Assembly (NCBI RefSeq): GCF_900104805.1
Contig: NZ_LT629751.1
Location: 3,391,001 to 3,455,000, forward strand
DNA: 64,000 nt
Reading direction: 5' to 3'
Source: Pseudomonas oryzae
GTDB taxonomy: Bacteria > Pseudomonadota > Gammaproteobacteria > Pseudomonadales > Pseudomonadaceae
The notes under the pieces are model-generated. The model made no database searches and was not told the DNA's origin. It saw only the letters and a list, made by a program, of their open reading frames with translations. The translations under genes and the position numbers were made by a program. Shown piece after piece: positions 25,749-39,407 of this stretch; within the stretch, counting starts at the first letter, position 1; every line of letters starts with the position of its first letter.

Positions 25749-26621
25749 TCAGGCCCAGTCCGGCCGCTGGCGGATCAGTCCTTCCTGGGTCACCGAGGCG
25801 ACCAGCTCGCCGGCGCGATTGAAGATGTTGCCGCGGGTGAAGCCGCGACCGTTGCCGGCCCACGGGCTGTCGAGGGCGAACAGCAGCCAGTCGTCGGCGC
25901 GCACGTTGCGATGGAACCACAGCGAGTGGTCGAGGCTGGCGATCTGCATGTTGCGCTGCCAGAACGACACGCCGTGCGGCAGCAGCGCGGTGGTCAGCAG
26001 ACCGAAGTCGCTGGCGTAGGCCATCAGGTACTTGTGCAGCGCCGGATTGTCCGGCAGCGTGCCGGCAGCGCGCACCCACAGGTACTTGTAGGGCGCGCGC
26101 GGCTGCGGGTGACCGACGTCGGCCGGCTCGACCGGACGGATCTCGATCGGCATATCGAACTGCCGACGCTCGCGCATGCCCTCAACCGGCTCCGAGCCCA
26201 GCGCGCCGCACAGCTCCTGCTCGGAGAGCAGATCCTCCGGCCCGGGCACGTCGGGCATCGTCGGCACCTGATGGCTGAAGCCCTCCTCCTCCTGCTGGAA
26301 GGACACGCTGCAGCTGTAGATCGGTCGCCCCTTCTGGATCGCCAGCACGCGACGGGTGTTGAAGCTGCCGCCGTCGCGCACACGGTCGACCTGGTAGACC
26401 ACCGGCAGGGTGGCATCACCGGGACGCAGGAAGTAGGCGTGCATGGAGTGCATGTGGCGGTCGGCGCTGACCGTCTGGCTGGCCGCCGACAGCGACTGGC
26501 CGATCACCTGGCCGCCGAACAGCTGGCGAAAGCCCAGATCCTGGCTGACGCCGCGAAACAGGTTTTCCTCGATGGTCTCCAGACTGAGCAGGGCCACCAG
26601 TTCGTCGAGCACCTGGGTCAT
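25749..26621 (-). CDS. tesB: Acyl-CoA thioesterase II
   Basis: Double-hotdog thioesterase of 290 residues that hydrolyses medium- to long-chain acyl-CoA. The N-terminal domain contains LFGGQVIGQSLSAA and SMHAYFLRPGD. The C-terminal domain has the catalytic aspartate in SLDHSLWFHR, the threonine in GFTRGNIF and the glutamine in SVTQEGLIR. Length and residues match TesB. AAGGAG lies eight bases before the ATG. It heads a short operon with the HAD phosphatase and is divergent from the deacetylase-like gene. Confidence 0.95.
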   Translation of the reverse strand: MTQVLDELVALLSLETIEENLFRGVSQDLGFRQLFGGQVIGQSLSAASQTVSADRHMHSMHAYFLRPGDATLPVVYQVDRVRDGGSFNTRRVLAIQKGRPIYSCSVSFQQEEEGFSHQVPTMPDVPGPEDLLSEQELCGALGSEPVEGMRERRQFDMPIEIRPVEPADVGHPQPRAPYKYLWVRAAGTLPDNPALHKYLMAYASDFGLLTTALLPHGVSFWQRNMQIASLDHSLWFHRNVRADDWLLFALDSPWAGNGRGFTRGNIFNRAGELVASVTQEGLIRQRPDWA

Positions 26622-26806
26622 GCGGACTCTCCTTCGGATGGTTCAGGGCCGCGCCATGGCGGCCACACGAGATTGCCGGCGGCGGGCGGCCCGCCCGTCG
26701 CGCGAATGCTGCGATGGTAACGGCTTTGCCGCCGGCTGTCGGCAGGCACGCGCATCCGCCGCGGCGCATAATGGCCGCCTGTTTCCCTCGCGACGGCCGA
26801 TCGCCC

Positions 26807-27721
26807 ATGCCCCTGCCGCTGGTATACCACGCCGACTACAGCCCGGCGCTGCCCGACGGGCACCGCTTCCCCATGGAGAAGTACCGCCTGCTGCACGATC
26901 ACCTGCGCGCCAGCCTGGCGGCGGCGGACTGGCACGCCCCCGAGCCGTGCCCGGCGGACATCCTCGCCCTCGCCCACGCGCCGGACTACATCGCCCGCTT
27001 CCTCGCCGGCGAGCTGTCCGCCGGCGAGCAGCGCCGCCTCGGCCTGCCATGGAGCGAGGGGCTGGTGCGACGCACCCTGCGCGCCCAGGGCGGCTCGCTG
27101 CTGACCGCCGAGCTGGCCCTCGCGCGCGGCCTGGCCTGCCACCTGGCCGGCGGCACCCATCACGCCGACCACGACCGGCCGTCCGGCTTCTGCGTGTTCA
27201 ACGACCTGGCGGTGGTCGCCCGCCAGCTGCTGGAAAGCGGCCGCGTGCAGCGCGTGCTGATCTTCGACTGCGACGTGCACCAGGGCGACGGCACCGCGCG
27301 CCTGCTGGAGGACTGCCGCGACGCGGTGACCGTGTCGCTGCACTGCGAGCGCAACTTCCCGGCGCACAAGGCGCACAGCGACTGGGACATCCCGCTGCCG
27401 GCCGGCATGGGCGACGCCGCCTACCTGCAGACGGTGGACGACGCCCTCAACTACCTGCTGCCGATCTACCAGCCCGACCTGGTGCTCTACGACGCCGGGG
27501 TGGACGTGCACCGCGACGACGTGCTCGGTCTGCTCGAGCTCAGCGACGCCGGCATCGCCGCACGCGACCTGGCGGTGTTGCGCCACTGCCTGTCGCGCGA
27601 CATCCCTGTGGCCGGCGTGATCGGCGGCGGCTACGGCCGCGACCGTCAGGCTCTGGCGCGCCGCCACGGCATCCTGCACCACAGCGCGGCGCGGGTGTGG
27701 CAGGAGTTCGGCTTGCGCTGA
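26807..27721 (+). CDS. Histone-deacetylase-family amidohydrolase
   Basis: Zinc-dependent hydrolase of 304 residues of the arginase/deacetylase fold. The paired active-site histidines are in GGTHHADHDRPSGFCVFND, and the zinc ligands are the Asp and His in FDCDVHQGDGTA and the Asp in LYDAGVDVHRDD. Bacterial members act on acetylpolyamines, acetoin-related compounds or acetyl-lysine. A polyamine role would suit the neighbouring speA, but that gene is on the opposite strand and the link is only suggestive. The ATG at 26807 matches the family N-terminus (PLPLVYHADYSPALP). Confidence 0.9.
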   Translation: MPLPLVYHADYSPALPDGHRFPMEKYRLLHDHLRASLAAADWHAPEPCPADILALAHAPDYIARFLAGELSAGEQRRLGLPWSEGLVRRTLRAQGGSLLTAELALARGLACHLAGGTHHADHDRPSGFCVFNDLAVVARQLLESGRVQRVLIFDCDVHQGDGTARLLEDCRDAVTVSLHCERNFPAHKAHSDWDIPLPAGMGDAAYLQTVDDALNYLLPIYQPDLVLYDAGVDVHRDDVLGLLELSDAGIAARDLAVLRHCLSRDIPVAGVIGGGYGRDRQALARRHGILHHSAARVWQEFGLR

Positions 27722-27723
27722 AG

Positions 27724-27843
27724 GCTCAGGGCGCCAGCCGCGTAGGGTAGAAAACTCGCGCAGCGATTTTCTACCGCCCCACGACAAGGGTCAGCGTGCC
27801 GTCATGGTGGACAAGACTGCGCCGTTGTCCACCCTACGCCAGC

Positions 27844-27855
<12 letters not shown>
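27724..27855. repeat. 104-bp palindromic element flanked by 14-bp direct repeats (MITE-like)
   Basis: The direct repeats gctcagggcgccag lie at 27724-27737 and 27842-27855. The right copy contains the speA stop codon and last codons. Between them are terminal inverted repeats cgtagggt (27741-27748) and accctacg (27831-27838) and two internal 9-bp hairpins. The first pairs ggtagaaaa with ttttctacc (27746-27775); the second pairs ggtggacaa with ttgtccacc (27806-27833). The left third recurs at 41550. This is the form expected of a small non-autonomous element that duplicated its target, though a long target duplication is unusual. It also fills the space where terminators for the two convergent genes would lie. 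Confidence 0.75.
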
Positions 27856-29754
<1,899 letters not shown>

Positions 29755-29836
29755 GCGCTGTCTCCCTGTGCTGGCGGCCGGCGCAGCGGCCGCGTTGGAA
29801 AGGTGCGCCCGACCCGCCGGGCCGGGCAGGCAGCCG

Positions 29837-30208
29837 TCAGCCGCCGGACTTCTTCGCCCTGAAGCCGCGCTTCTCCAGCTCGCCGAGAAGCAGCTCGACG
29901 TGATCGCCCTGGATCTCGATCACGCCGTCCTTGAGCGCTCCGCCGGTGCCGCAGCGCTTCTTCAGCGCGCTGGCCAGCTCCTTGAGCTCCTCGCCGGCCA
30001 GCGACACGCCGCTGACCGTGGTCACCGTCTTGCCGCCGCGGCCCTTGGTCTCACGGCGCACCCGGGCGATGCCGTCGCCGGCCGGGATCACCGGCTGGCC
30101 ACAGATGCATTCGCCGATCGGCTTGCCGCAGTCCGGACAATGCCGGCCGGCGTCGGTGGAGTAGACCAGGCCGCCGAGGGCGGCGAGGGAGGATGCCTTC
30201 TTGCTCAC
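29837..30208 (-). CDS. yciH: YciH, SUI1/eIF1-like translation factor
   Basis: Protein of 123 residues with an N-terminal zinc-finger-like region ([17 protein letters not shown]) and a C-terminal SUI1 domain ([20 protein letters not shown], then [17 protein letters not shown]). YciH affects start-site fidelity on the 30S subunit. The start is GTG at 30208 with GAGGAG seven bases upstream. It sits 10 bases after DUF2333 and 82 bases before speA on the same strand, so the three may be co-transcribed. Confidence 0.93.
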   Translation of the reverse strand: MSKKASSLAALGGLVYSTDAGRHCPDCGKPIGECICGQPVIPAGDGIARVRRETKGRGGKTVTTVSGVSLAGEELKELASALKKRCGTGGALKDGVIEIQGDHVELLLGELEKRGFRAKKSGG

Positions 30209-30218
30209 GTCGCGCTCC

Positions 30219-31265
30219 TCAACCCTGCTCGAGCAGCTGGCGCAGGTCGATGATCGCCGCGTTGGCGCGCGAGATGTAGTTGGCCATCACCAGCGAGTGG
30301 TTGGCCAGCACGCCGAAGCCGTCGCCGTTGAGCACCATCGGGCTCCACAGCGGCGCCTGCGCGGCCTCCAGCTCGCGGATGATCTGCCGCACGCTGACCG
30401 TGGCGTTCTTCTTCGCCAGCACGTCGGCGAAGTCGACCTCGATGGCGCGCAGGAAGTGCGACAGCGCCCAGGCCTGGCCGCGCGCCTCGTAGAACACGTT
30501 GTCGATCTGCAGCCAGGGGGTCTTGACGATCTCCTCGCTGCCCTCGGCGACGCCGACGTCGCTGTCGGTGTGCAGGCGCAGCTGGCCGACGCTGGCGGAC
30601 AGCCGCTGCGACAGCGAGCCGAGGCGGGTCTCGACGTCGGCCAGCCAGTTGCGCAGGTTGTCGGCACGGGCGTAGAACTGCGCCGGCTGCCCCGGATCGG
30701 TGAGGCGATTCTGGAAGCGGGTGAGCAGGCGGATGCCCTCGCGGTACTCCTGCTCGCTGGCCGGCAGCGCCCAGCTCTTGTTGTCGAAGTTGAACTTCGG
30801 CTCGGCCTTGGCCAGGTCGGCGTCCTCGGTCGACTGCGACTGCGAACGGGCGAAGTCCTTGCGCAGCGCGCGCGACAGGTCGCGCACCTGCACCAGGGCG
30901 CCGTATTCCCAGTTGGGCATGTTGTCCAGCCACAGTCCGGGCGGCGCCAGGTCGTTGGACAGGTAGCCGCCCGGCTTGTCGAGCAGGGTGTTGGCCACGG
31001 TCTTCAGGGTTTCCACCGTGGTATAGCCCGGCACCAGCTTGACCTGCGCCCGCTCCGCAGCCGCCCGGGCGTTCTGCTGCACCGGGATCAGCTCCGGCTC
31101 GAGGCTCCAGTACCAGCCGACCACCAGCGCGCCGAGCAGGTAGGCCCCGAGCAGGCCGCCGACCGCGCGGCTGGCCCACATGCCGCCGAAGTAGCTGCGC
31201 GCGTCCTGTACCGAATCGTCGACGCTGTCGCGCACCTCATCGACCTTCTTTTTCCAGTCCAGCAT
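30219..31265 (-). CDS. DUF2333 family membrane-anchored protein
   Basis: Protein of 348 residues with a charged N-terminus (DWKKKVDEVRDSVDDSVQDA), one membrane helix (about residues 35-55, GGLLGAYLLGALVVGWYWSL) and a helical periplasmic domain. It matches the DUF2333 family, found next to yciH/speA in Pseudomonas. The function is unknown. It is divergent from dsbD across 193 bases, where the minus strand carries TATAGT as a possible -10. Confidence 0.88.
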   Translation of the reverse strand: MLDWKKKVDEVRDSVDDSVQDARSYFGGMWASRAVGGLLGAYLLGALVVGWYWSLEPELIPVQQNARAAAERAQVKLVPGYTTVETLKTVANTLLDKPGGYLSNDLAPPGLWLDNMPNWEYGALVQVRDLSRALRKDFARSQSQSTEDADLAKAEPKFNFDNKSWALPASEQEYREGIRLLTRFQNRLTDPGQPAQFYARADNLRNWLADVETRLGSLSQRLSASVGQLRLHTDSDVGVAEGSEEIVKTPWLQIDNVFYEARGQAWALSHFLRAIEVDFADVLAKKNATVSVRQIIRELEAAQAPLWSPMVLNGDGFGVLANHSLVMANYISRANAAIIDLRQLLEQG

Positions 31266-31458
31266 GGCTTCGTCCTTAACTCACCAGGAAACAGTTTCGA
31301 CTTGGCAGTCTCGCCCGGGCGACTGCACATTGCCTTGCACTATAAAGCAATAAAGCACGACTGCACCGGACGTCGGCAGAAAAGCGCGGCCATCTGCCGC
31401 CACTGGGTTGACGCCGCCTTTCCGGTATCATGCCGGCGTTCCCGACCGAGAGACTGCA

Positions 31459-33273
31459 ATGCGTCGTCTGCTGCCCCTCCTTCTGCTGCTGTTGATCCTG
31501 CCGGCCAGTGCCGGACTGTTCGACAGCCGCCCCAGCCCGGTGTTCGGTGGCGGCGCGCCACTGAACAACAGCGGCGACTTCCTGCCGGTGGCCGAGGCCT
31601 TCCAGCTCAGTCTGGTCGAGGCCGATGACCGGCGGGTGAAGCTGCGCTTCGTCAACGCCGAGGGCTACTACCTGTACCGCCACCGCTTCCAGGTGCAGAG
31701 CGAGCCCGCCGGGCTGCTCGGCGGCGCGCCGCAACTGCCGCCGGGCAAGGCCAAGCACGACGAGTACTTCGGCGACGTCGAGGTGTACTACGGGGTGACC
31801 GACCTGGAGGTACCGCTCGCCAATCCGTCCGGCCAGCCGTTCACCCTGCGCGTCACCTACCAGGGCTGCGCCGACCTGGGCCTGTGCTATCCGCCGGAGA
31901 CCGCGACCCTGGCCATCGCCGGCCGGGCGCCGGCAGGCGCCAGCCAGGCCGCGGCGCCCGCCGTCGCTCCGGCCGCCAGCCCCGCCACCACGGGCGCCGC
32001 CTGGCAGTGGCGCGAGCTGGCGCTGTTCTTCCTCGCCGGCCTCGGCCTGACCTTCACCCCCTGCGTGCTGCCGATGCTGCCGATCCTCTCCGGGGTGGTG
32101 CTGCGCGGCCAGGTCGGCGGCATGCGCGGCCTGGTGCTGTCGCTGGCCTACGTGCTGCCGATGGCCGCCTGCTTCGCCCTGCTCGGCGCGCTGATGGGCC
32201 TGTTCGGCGCCGAACTCAACCTGCAGGCGCGCCTGCAGTCGCCCTGGGTGCTGATCCCCTTCGCGCTGTTCTTCGCCACCTTCGCCCTGGCCATGTTCGG
32301 CGTCTACGAGCTGCGCCTGCCGGCCTTCATCCGCGAGCCGCTGGACCGCCTGGCCGGGCATACCCGCGGCGGCTCGATCTGGGGCGCGGCGCTGCTCGGC
32401 GTGTTCTCCAGCCTGCTGGTGTCGCCCTGCGTCTCCGCGCCGCTGGCCGGCGCCCTGCTGTACATCAGCGCCAGCGGCGACGCCGTGGGCGGCGGCCTCA
32501 AGCTGTTCGCCCTGGGGCTGGGCATGGGTGCACCGCTGGTGCTGTTCGCCACCGGCGGCGGCGCCCTGCTGCCGCGCTCGGGGGTGTGGATGACCACGGT
32601 GCGCAACGCCTTCGGCGTGCTGCTGCTGGCGGTGGCGATCTGGCTGCTCGAGCGCATCCTGCCCGGCCAGCTCAGCCTGGCGCTGTGGGGCCTGCTGGCC
32701 GGCGGCGTGGCGCTCAACCTCGGCGCGCTGGAGATGGTGCCCAAGACCCACCGCCAGCGCGTCGCCCAGCTGTTCGGCCTGCTGCTGCTGGTCTACGCGC
32801 TGACCGCCTGGGTCGGCGCGCTGCGCGGCGAAAGCGACCCGCTGCGCCCGCTCGGCCGCCCGGCACCGGCCCTGGCCAGTCCGGGAGCCACCCCGGCGGC
32901 CCACGCCGGCTGGCAGACCATCAGCACCCCCGCCGAGCTGGACGCCGCCTTCGCCGCCGCGAGAAGCGCCGGCCGGCCGCTGCTGCTCGACTGGTACGCC
33001 GACTGGTGTATCAGCTGCAAGGTGATCGAACGCGAGGTGCTGCAGGCGCCGCAGGTCGTCGCACAGCTGGCCGCCTGGCAACTGGTGCGCTTCGACATCA
33101 CCGAGAGCCGCGCCGAGCAGCGCGCGCTGCTCGACCACTACCGGCTGTTCGGCCCGCCGGCCATGCTGCTGTTCGCCGCCGACGGCAGCGAATGGCAGGA
33201 TCTGCGGGTGATCGGCGAAATCGACGCCGACACCTTCGCCGCCCGTCTGGAACAGGCCGCGGCGCGCTTCTGA
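31459..33273 (+). CDS. dsbD: DsbD, thiol:disulfide interchange protein
   Basis: Inner-membrane protein of 604 residues that carries electrons from cytoplasmic thioredoxin to periplasmic DsbC/DsbG and CcmG. All three cysteine pairs are present: Cys137/Cys143 in the periplasmic alpha domain ([13 protein letters not shown]), Cys202/Cys324 in the eight-helix membrane domain ([10 protein letters not shown] and [10 protein letters not shown]), and Cys517/Cys520 in the thioredoxin-like gamma domain ([10 protein letters not shown]). A signal peptide starts at the ATG at 31459. Upstream codons are open but lack a leader, so this start is preferred. Confidence 0.96.
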   Translation: MRRLLPLLLLLLILPASAGLFDSRPSPVFGGGAPLNNSGDFLPVAEAFQLSLVEADDRRVKLRFVNAEGYYLYRHRFQVQSEPAGLLGGAPQLPPGKAKHDEYFGDVEVYYGVTDLEVPLANPSGQPFTLRVTYQGCADLGLCYPPETATLAIAGRAPAGASQAAAPAVAPAASPATTGAAWQWRELALFFLAGLGLTFTPCVLPMLPILSGVVLRGQVGGMRGLVLSLAYVLPMAACFALLGALMGLFGAELNLQARLQSPWVLIPFALFFATFALAMFGVYELRLPAFIREPLDRLAGHTRGGSIWGAALLGVFSSLLVSPCVSAPLAGALLYISASGDAVGGGLKLFALGLGMGAPLVLFATGGGALLPRSGVWMTTVRNAFGVLLLAVAIWLLERILPGQLSLALWGLLAGGVALNLGALEMVPKTHRQRVAQLFGLLLLVYALTAWVGALRGESDPLRPLGRPAPALASPGATPAAHAGWQTISTPAELDAAFAAARSAGRPLLLDWYADWCISCKVIEREVLQAPQVVAQLAAWQLVRFDITESRAEQRALLDHYRLFGPPAMLLFAADGSEWQDLRVIGEIDADTFAARLEQAAARF

Positions 33274-33319
33274 AGGGCCGATTCCGGCCATCTTCAGCCA
33301 TCATGCAGTCATCTACGGC

Positions 33320-33353
33320 AAAAACCGGGCCGCTGGACAGTCGCCCGGGTTTT
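33320..33353 (+). terminator. Probable terminator of dsbD
   Basis: Left arm aaaaaccgggc and right arm gcccgggtttt pair over 10 of 11 positions around a 12-base loop, 47 bases past the dsbD stop, ending in a short T run (gtttt). Confidence 0.6.
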
Positions 33354-33403
33354 CCGGCATAGTCCCGCAACTTTTCTGCCCCATCCCTGACAGGACTGCA
33401 CGC

Positions 33404-33847
33404 ATGGCCACCTTCCTGGTGCTGCACGGCCCCAACCTGAACCTGCTGGGCACCCGCGAGCCGGGCGTCTACGGCGCCACCACCCTCGCCGACATCAACG
33501 CCGACCTGGAGGCGCGCGCCCGCGCCGCCGGCCATCATCTGCTGCATCTGCAGAGCAACGCCGAGTACGAACTGATCGAGCGCATCCACGCCGCGCGCGG
33601 CGAAGGCATCGACTTCATCATCATCAACCCGGCCGCTTTCACTCACACCAGTGTCGCATTGCGTGACGCGCTGCTGGCGGTGAGCATCCCATTCATCGAA
33701 GTTCACCTGTCGAACGTGCACAAACGTGAACCCTTCCGCCACCACTCCTACTTCTCGGACGTGGCGGTGGGGGTGATCTGCGGCCTCGGCGCCAGCGGCT
33801 ACCGCCTGGCGCTGGAAGCGGCCATCGAACAACTGCAACGACCCTGA
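33404..33847 (+). CDS. aroQ: 3-dehydroquinate dehydratase, type II
   Basis: Dodecameric shikimate-pathway enzyme of 147 residues that dehydrates 3-dehydroquinate. Markers are [19 protein letters not shown] (catalytic tyrosine and arginine), [29 protein letters not shown] and [18 protein letters not shown] (histidine of the active site). It is followed after 22 bases by accB, the common aroQ-accB-accC arrangement. Confidence 0.97.
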   Translation: MATFLVLHGPNLNLLGTREPGVYGATTLADINADLEARARAAGHHLLHLQSNAEYELIERIHAARGEGIDFIIINPAAFTHTSVALRDALLAVSIPFIEVHLSNVHKREPFRHHSYFSDVAVGVICGLGASGYRLALEAAIEQLQRP

Positions 33848-33869
33848 CCACATTTCTGGAGTGCCCCTG

Positions 33870-34337
33870 ATGGACATTCGTAAAGTCAAGAAACTGATCG
33901 AACTGCTGGAAGAGTCCGGTATCGACGAGCTGGAAATCTGTGAGGGCGAAGAGTCCGTTCGCATCAGCCGCCACAGCAACAAGCAGCCGCAGTACGCCGC
34001 CCAGCCGGTCTACGCCGCCGCTCCGGCCCCGGCTCCGGCCGCCGCCCCGGCTGCCGCTGCCGCCCCGGCCGCTGCCGCCGCTCCGGCCGCCCCGGCGCTG
34101 ACCGGCAACGTGGTGCGCTCGCCGATGGTCGGCACCTTCTACCGTGCCTCCTCGCCGGACGCCAAGCCGTTCGTCGACGTCGGCCAGACCGTCAAGAAGG
34201 GCGACATCCTGTGCATCGTCGAAGCGATGAAGATGATGAACCACATCGAAGCCGAAGCCAGTGGCACCATCGGCCAGATCCTGGTCGAGAACGGCCACCC
34301 GGTTGAATTCGACCAGCCGCTGTTCACCATCGTCTGA
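33870..34337 (+). CDS. accB: AccB, biotin carboxyl carrier protein of acetyl-CoA carboxylase
   Basis: Carrier of 155 residues. An N-terminal helical region ([17 protein letters not shown]) is followed by a Pro/Ala linker (about residues 45-77) and the biotinyl domain with Lys121 in [14 protein letters not shown] as the biotin site. The ATG at 33870 has GGAG eight bases upstream; a GTG three codons earlier is less likely. It is followed by accC after 17 bases. Both make malonyl-CoA for fatty acid synthesis; the carboxyltransferase genes are elsewhere. Confidence 0.97.
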   Translation: MDIRKVKKLIELLEESGIDELEICEGEESVRISRHSNKQPQYAAQPVYAAAPAPAPAAAPAAAAAPAAAAAPAAPALTGNVVRSPMVGTFYRASSPDAKPFVDVGQTVKKGDILCIVEAMKMMNHIEAEASGTIGQILVENGHPVEFDQPLFTIV

Positions 34338-34354
34338 CACGCGGAGATCCTGCG

Positions 34355-35704
<1,350 letters not shown>

Positions 35705-35726
35705 GCCACAAGCCCGGTGCTGCATG

Positions 35727-35760
35727 CAGAGGCCGCCTTCGGGCGGCCTCTGTCGTTTCT
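35727..35760 (+). terminator. Rho-independent terminator of accC
   Basis: An 11-bp perfect stem, cagaggccgcc/ggcggcctctg, with a stable TTCG tetraloop (35738-35741) starts 22 bases after accC and is followed by tcgtttct. Confidence 0.85.
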
Positions 35761-35781
35761 GCCCGGAGTGCCGCACGCATT

Positions 35782-35807
35782 TCCCGGCGCGCGAGGCGCA
35801 CCCTACG
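35782..35807. repeat. Decayed half-copy of the cgtagggt-type palindrome upstream of prmA
   Basis: The sequence ggcgcaccctacg at 35795-35807 matches the right arm of the hisA-hisF palindrome plus the terminal ccctacg motif of the element at 27831. No intact left arm is found, only a loosely similar gtgccgcacgc at 35769. It is probably a remnant. Confidence 0.4.
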
Positions 35808-35881
35808 GCTGGCCGCGCCTTGCGCCCTCCAGTAAGCTTGCCGGCCATTCGTATCCGTGCTCCGCTCAAGAGGTTCTGCCC

Positions 35882-36760
35882 ATGCCCTGGCTGCAAGTCC
35901 GACTCGCCATCACCCCCGACCAGGCCGGAGTGCTGGAAGACCAGCTGCTGGAGCTGGGCGCCGTCTCGGTGACCTTCATGGACGCCGAGGACCAGCCGAT
36001 CTTCGAACCGGACCTCGGCACCACCCCGCTGTGGACCCACACCCACCTGCTCGCCCTGTTCGAGGACGGCACCGACGGCGACGCGGTGCTCGCCCACCTC
36101 AGGCTGCTGCGCGGCGGCGAGCTGCCCGAGCACCAGGTCGAGCGCATCGAGGATCAGGACTGGGAACGCAGCTGGATGGACAACTTCCAGCCGATGCGCT
36201 TCGGCCGCCGCCTGTGGATCGTGCCGAGCTGGCATGAGGCGCCGGAGCCGGACGCGGTCAACCTGCTGCTCGACCCCGGCCTGGCCTTCGGCACCGGCAC
36301 CCACCCGACCACCGCGCTGTGCCTGGAGTGGCTGGACGGGCAAGAAATGGCCGGCTGCCGGGTGCTCGACTTCGGCTGCGGCTCGGGCATCCTCGGCATC
36401 GCCGCACTGCTGCTCGGCGCCGAGTCGGCGCTGGGCACCGACATCGACCCGCAGGCGCTGGAAGCCTCGCGCGACAACGCCGGGCGCAACGGCCTGCCGG
36501 CCGAAGCCTTCCCGGTCTACCTGCCGGCCGACCTGCCGCAGCAGGCGGTCGACGTGGTGGTCGCCAACATCCTCGCCGGCCCGCTGGTGCAGCTGGCGCC
36601 GACCATCACCGCGCTGGTCAAGCCGGGCGGCCGCCTGGCGCTGTCCGGCATCCTCGCCGAGCAGGCCGAGGAAGTGCGCGCCGCCTACCAGGGCGCCTTC
36701 GACCTCGACCCCACCGCCGAGAAGGACGGCTGGGTGCGCATCAGCGGCGTGCGCCGCTGA
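35882..36760 (+). CDS. prmA: PrmA, ribosomal protein L11 methyltransferase
   Basis: Methyltransferase of 292 residues that trimethylates L11. An N-terminal substrate-recognition domain ([39 protein letters not shown]) is followed by the SAM-binding core with [34 protein letters not shown] and the NPPF-equivalent [16 protein letters not shown]. The length matches the family. The frame is open upstream through the accC terminator, but homology places the start at 35882. A GC-rich hairpin (36773-36797) follows the gene. Confidence 0.97.
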   Translation: MPWLQVRLAITPDQAGVLEDQLLELGAVSVTFMDAEDQPIFEPDLGTTPLWTHTHLLALFEDGTDGDAVLAHLRLLRGGELPEHQVERIEDQDWERSWMDNFQPMRFGRRLWIVPSWHEAPEPDAVNLLLDPGLAFGTGTHPTTALCLEWLDGQEMAGCRVLDFGCGSGILGIAALLLGAESALGTDIDPQALEASRDNAGRNGLPAEAFPVYLPADLPQQAVDVVVANILAGPLVQLAPTITALVKPGGRLALSGILAEQAEEVRAAYQGAFDLDPTAEKDGWVRISGVRR

Positions 36761-36772
36761 GCCGAGCCGCGC

Positions 36773-36797
36773 GGCCCCGCCAGTGGCTGCCGGGGCC
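36773..36797 (+). terminator. Hairpin downstream of prmA
   Basis: A 7-bp perfect stem, ggccccg/cggggcc, with an 11-base loop begins 12 bases after prmA. No T tract follows (cgttgcgc), so it is at best a weak or Rho-assisted terminator. Confidence 0.4.
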
Positions 36798-36846
36798 CGT
36801 TGCGCTGCGCTAGAATGACCATCTGACCTTTGCGGATTGTCCTTGC

Positions 36847-38292
36847 ATGACCGAGTCGTTCGTCACCCAGTGCCCCCATTGCCAGACCCGCTTCCGCGTC
36901 ACCCGCGCGCAGCTCGGCATGGCCCGTGGCGCCGTGCGCTGCGGCGCCTGCATGCAGGTGTTCAACGCCGCCGAGCACCTCGACGAGGCTGCGCGTGAAG
37001 CACGGGCGCCGGCCAGCGCGCCGCAGCCCGCGGCACCCGGCGCAGCGGCCGCGCGCGAGGCGGTGCACCGGGCGGTCGAGGCCGCCGATGTGCGCGGCAG
37101 TCTCGGCAAGGCGCTCGGCAGCGCGGCGGCGGGCGGCGTGACAGCGGCGGCGACCGAACCCCCGGCCGCCAGCAGCGCCCTGCCCAAGCCGCGCGAGACG
37201 CCTCCACCCACTCCGCCGCAGAGCCGGGAAGCCAACTCGGCCAGCGTGACGCCACCGCCGCCCGCACCGGCGCCCGACGACACCCTGTGGATCCATGACG
37301 ATCTCGACCTCGACAACCTCGATCTCGAACTCGACGACGAGCTGGACAAGCTCGGCCCGGCCGACTTCGAGCTGAGCAACGAATTCCGCGACTACCAGCC
37401 GCCCCGATCGCCCTTCGCCGCCCCCGAGCCGCCGCGCGAAGCCCACGACGAAAGCTGGGCCGAAGCCCTGCTGCACGAGCCGGCCATGACCGCCAGGCCG
37501 GCGGCCAGAGCGGCGGCCGCGCCGCCCGCGCGGGTGGTCGACGAACCGCCGCTGGAAGGCGCCAGCGGCGACGAGCAGTTCCCCGAGCTCGACGACGATG
37601 CCGAGGAGGCCGAACGGCGCGCCCCGGCGGGCCTCAGCGCCGAGCGCGACGAACCGATCTCGGTCAGCGCCGCCGCCGCCAGCCTGGGCGCCGCCGCGAC
37701 CGGCAGCGCGACGCCAGCCGCCCGCCCGGGCGAGCCGCGCCTGCGCGACGAGGGCCTGCTCAACCTCGCCGACGAGCCGCTGCAGCTCGACTGGCAGCCG
37801 CCGCGCACCAGCTGGCTGCGCCGCCTAGTATGGCTGCTGCTGATCCTGCTGGCGCTGGCCGGCCTGGCCGCGCAGTACCTCTACTACCACTTCGACGAAC
37901 TGGCCCGTCAGGAGCGCCTGCGCCCCTGGCTCGAACAGGCCTGTGCGCCGCTCGGCTGCACGCTGCCGCCGCGCGTCGACGTCGGCCTGGTGAAGAGCAG
38001 CAACCTCACCGTGCGCAACCACCCGACCCATCCCGGCGCGCTGACCGTCGACGCGATCATCTACAACCGCGCCGACTTCGCCCAGCCGTTCCCGCTGCTC
38101 GAGCTGCGTTTCGAGGACATCAACGGCAAGCCGCTGGCCAGCCGGCGCTTCAAGCCGAGCGAGTACCTCGCCGGCGAACTGGCCGGGCGCCGCGAGATGC
38201 CGCCGCAGACGCCGATCCACATCGCCCTGGAGATCATCGATCCGGGCACCCACGCGGTGAACTACAGCCTCGCCTTCCACTCGCCGGACTGA
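36847..38292 (+). CDS. MJ0042 zinc-ribbon and DUF3426 membrane protein
   Basis: Protein of 481 residues. An N-terminal zinc ribbon has two CxxC pairs (CPHC at 9-12 and CGAC at 32-35). A long acidic and Ala/Pro-rich low-complexity region (about 45-310) contains a striking [17 protein letters not shown] stretch. One membrane helix follows (about 325-345, [20 protein letters not shown]), then a C-terminal DUF3426 domain ([20 protein letters not shown]). The zinc ribbon should face the cytoplasm and DUF3426 the periplasm. Its role is unknown; it always lies near prmA and dusB in pseudomonads. Confidence 0.88.
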   Translation: MTESFVTQCPHCQTRFRVTRAQLGMARGAVRCGACMQVFNAAEHLDEAAREARAPASAPQPAAPGAAAAREAVHRAVEAADVRGSLGKALGSAAAGGVTAAATEPPAASSALPKPRETPPPTPPQSREANSASVTPPPPAPAPDDTLWIHDDLDLDNLDLELDDELDKLGPADFELSNEFRDYQPPRSPFAAPEPPREAHDESWAEALLHEPAMTARPAARAAAAPPARVVDEPPLEGASGDEQFPELDDDAEEAERRAPAGLSAERDEPISVSAAAASLGAAATGSATPAARPGEPRLRDEGLLNLADEPLQLDWQPPRTSWLRRLVWLLLILLALAGLAAQYLYYHFDELARQERLRPWLEQACAPLGCTLPPRVDVGLVKSSNLTVRNHPTHPGALTVDAIIYNRADFAQPFPLLELRFEDINGKPLASRRFKPSEYLAGELAGRREMPPQTPIHIALEIIDPGTHAVNYSLAFHSPD

Positions 38293-38330
38293 ACCGTCCG
38301 GCGACTGTTCAAAAAACACTCAGAACAACC

Positions 38331-38359
38331 TTTATCCAGACGGCGAGAGCGGGTATCAT
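38331..38359 (+). promoter_or_regulatory. Candidate promoter of dusB-fis
   Basis: TTTATC at 38331-38336 and TATCAT at 38354-38359 are separated by 17 bases, in the 116-base gap before dusB. The hexamers are imperfect. In enterobacteria the dusB-fis promoter is growth-phase and Fis regulated; whether this holds here is not shown. Confidence 0.4.
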
Positions 38360-38408
38360 CGCCACCCTTTTCCAGCAGCTGATTTGCCCCCTGCGGCAGG
38401 GATAACCC

Positions 38409-39407
38409 ATGTCGGTGGTACGCATCGGCCCCTACACCCTCCCCAATCGCGTGATCCTGGCCCCGATGGCCGGCGTCACCGATCGCCCGTTCCGCCAACT
38501 GTGTCGCCGCCTGGGCGCCGGCCTGGTCGTGGCCGAAATGCTCACCAGCGACGTGCGCCTGTGGCACAGCCGCAAGTCGCGCCTGCGCATGCTCCACGAC
38601 GGCGACCCCGAGCCGCGCTCGGTGCAGATCGCCGGCGGCGACCCGCAGATGCTCGCCGAGGCGGCACGGCGCAACGTCGAGCTGGGCGCGCAGATCATCG
38701 ACATCAACATGGGCTGCCCGGCCAAGAAGGTGTGCAACAAGGCCGCCGGCTCGGCGCTGATGAAAGACGAGCAGCTGGTCGGGCAGATCCTCGACGCCGT
38801 GGTCGCCGCCGTCGACGTGCCGGTGACCCTGAAGATCCGCACCGGCTGGGACCGCGACAACAGGAACGGCGTGACCATCGCGCGCATCGCCGAACAGGCC
38901 GGCATCGCCGCCCTCTCCGTGCACGGCCGCACCCGCGCCGACCTGTACACCGGCCAGGCCGAGTACGCCACCATCGCCGCGATCCGCGAGGCGGTCAGCC
39001 TGCCGCTGTTCGCCAACGGCGACATCGACTCGCCGGCGAAGGCCCGCGCCGTGCTCGACGCCACCGGCGCCGATGCGGTGATGATCGGCCGCGCCGCCCA
39101 GGGCCGGCCGTGGATCTTCCGCGAGATCGACCATTACCTGGCCACCGGCGAGCTGCTGCCGGCGCCCACGCTCGAGGAAGTCGAGCGCATCCTCCTCGAC
39201 CACCTGGCCGACCTGCATGCCTTCTACGGCAGCGAGATGGGCGTGCGCATCGCCCGCAAGCACGTCGGCTGGTACCTGGCGACCCTGCCCGGAGCCCGGG
39301 ATTTCCGAACCGATTTCAACCGCCTGGACTGCCCCGCCGCCCAGCACGAGCAGGTGCGCGGCTTCTTCGCCAGGCAAAGGGACATCTGCAGAGGGACGGC
39401 CGCATGA
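38409..39407 (+). CDS. dusB: DusB, tRNA-dihydrouridine synthase B
   Basis: FMN-dependent TIM-barrel reductase of 332 residues that makes dihydrouridine in the D-loop of tRNAs. Visible features are [39 protein letters not shown] (catalytic cysteine in GCP), [23 protein letters not shown] and the flavin-phosphate motif [18 protein letters not shown]. Its stop overlaps the fis start (ATGA), the universal dusB-fis arrangement of gammaproteobacteria. Confidence 0.97.
   Translation: MSVVRIGPYTLPNRVILAPMAGVTDRPFRQLCRRLGAGLVVAEMLTSDVRLWHSRKSRLRMLHDGDPEPRSVQIAGGDPQMLAEAARRNVELGAQIIDINMGCPAKKVCNKAAGSALMKDEQLVGQILDAVVAAVDVPVTLKIRTGWDRDNRNGVTIARIAEQAGIAALSVHGRTRADLYTGQAEYATIAAIREAVSLPLFANGDIDSPAKARAVLDATGADAVMIGRAAQGRPWIFREIDHYLATGELLPAPTLEEVERILLDHLADLHAFYGSEMGVRIARKHVGWYLATLPGARDFRTDFNRLDCPAAQHEQVRGFFARQRDICRGTAA

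Noticed and set aside
31408..31431. TTGACG and TATCAT upstream of dsbD as a promoter
   Set aside because: The spacing is only 12 bases, too short for a sigma-70 promoter; either hexamer alone is weak evidence.
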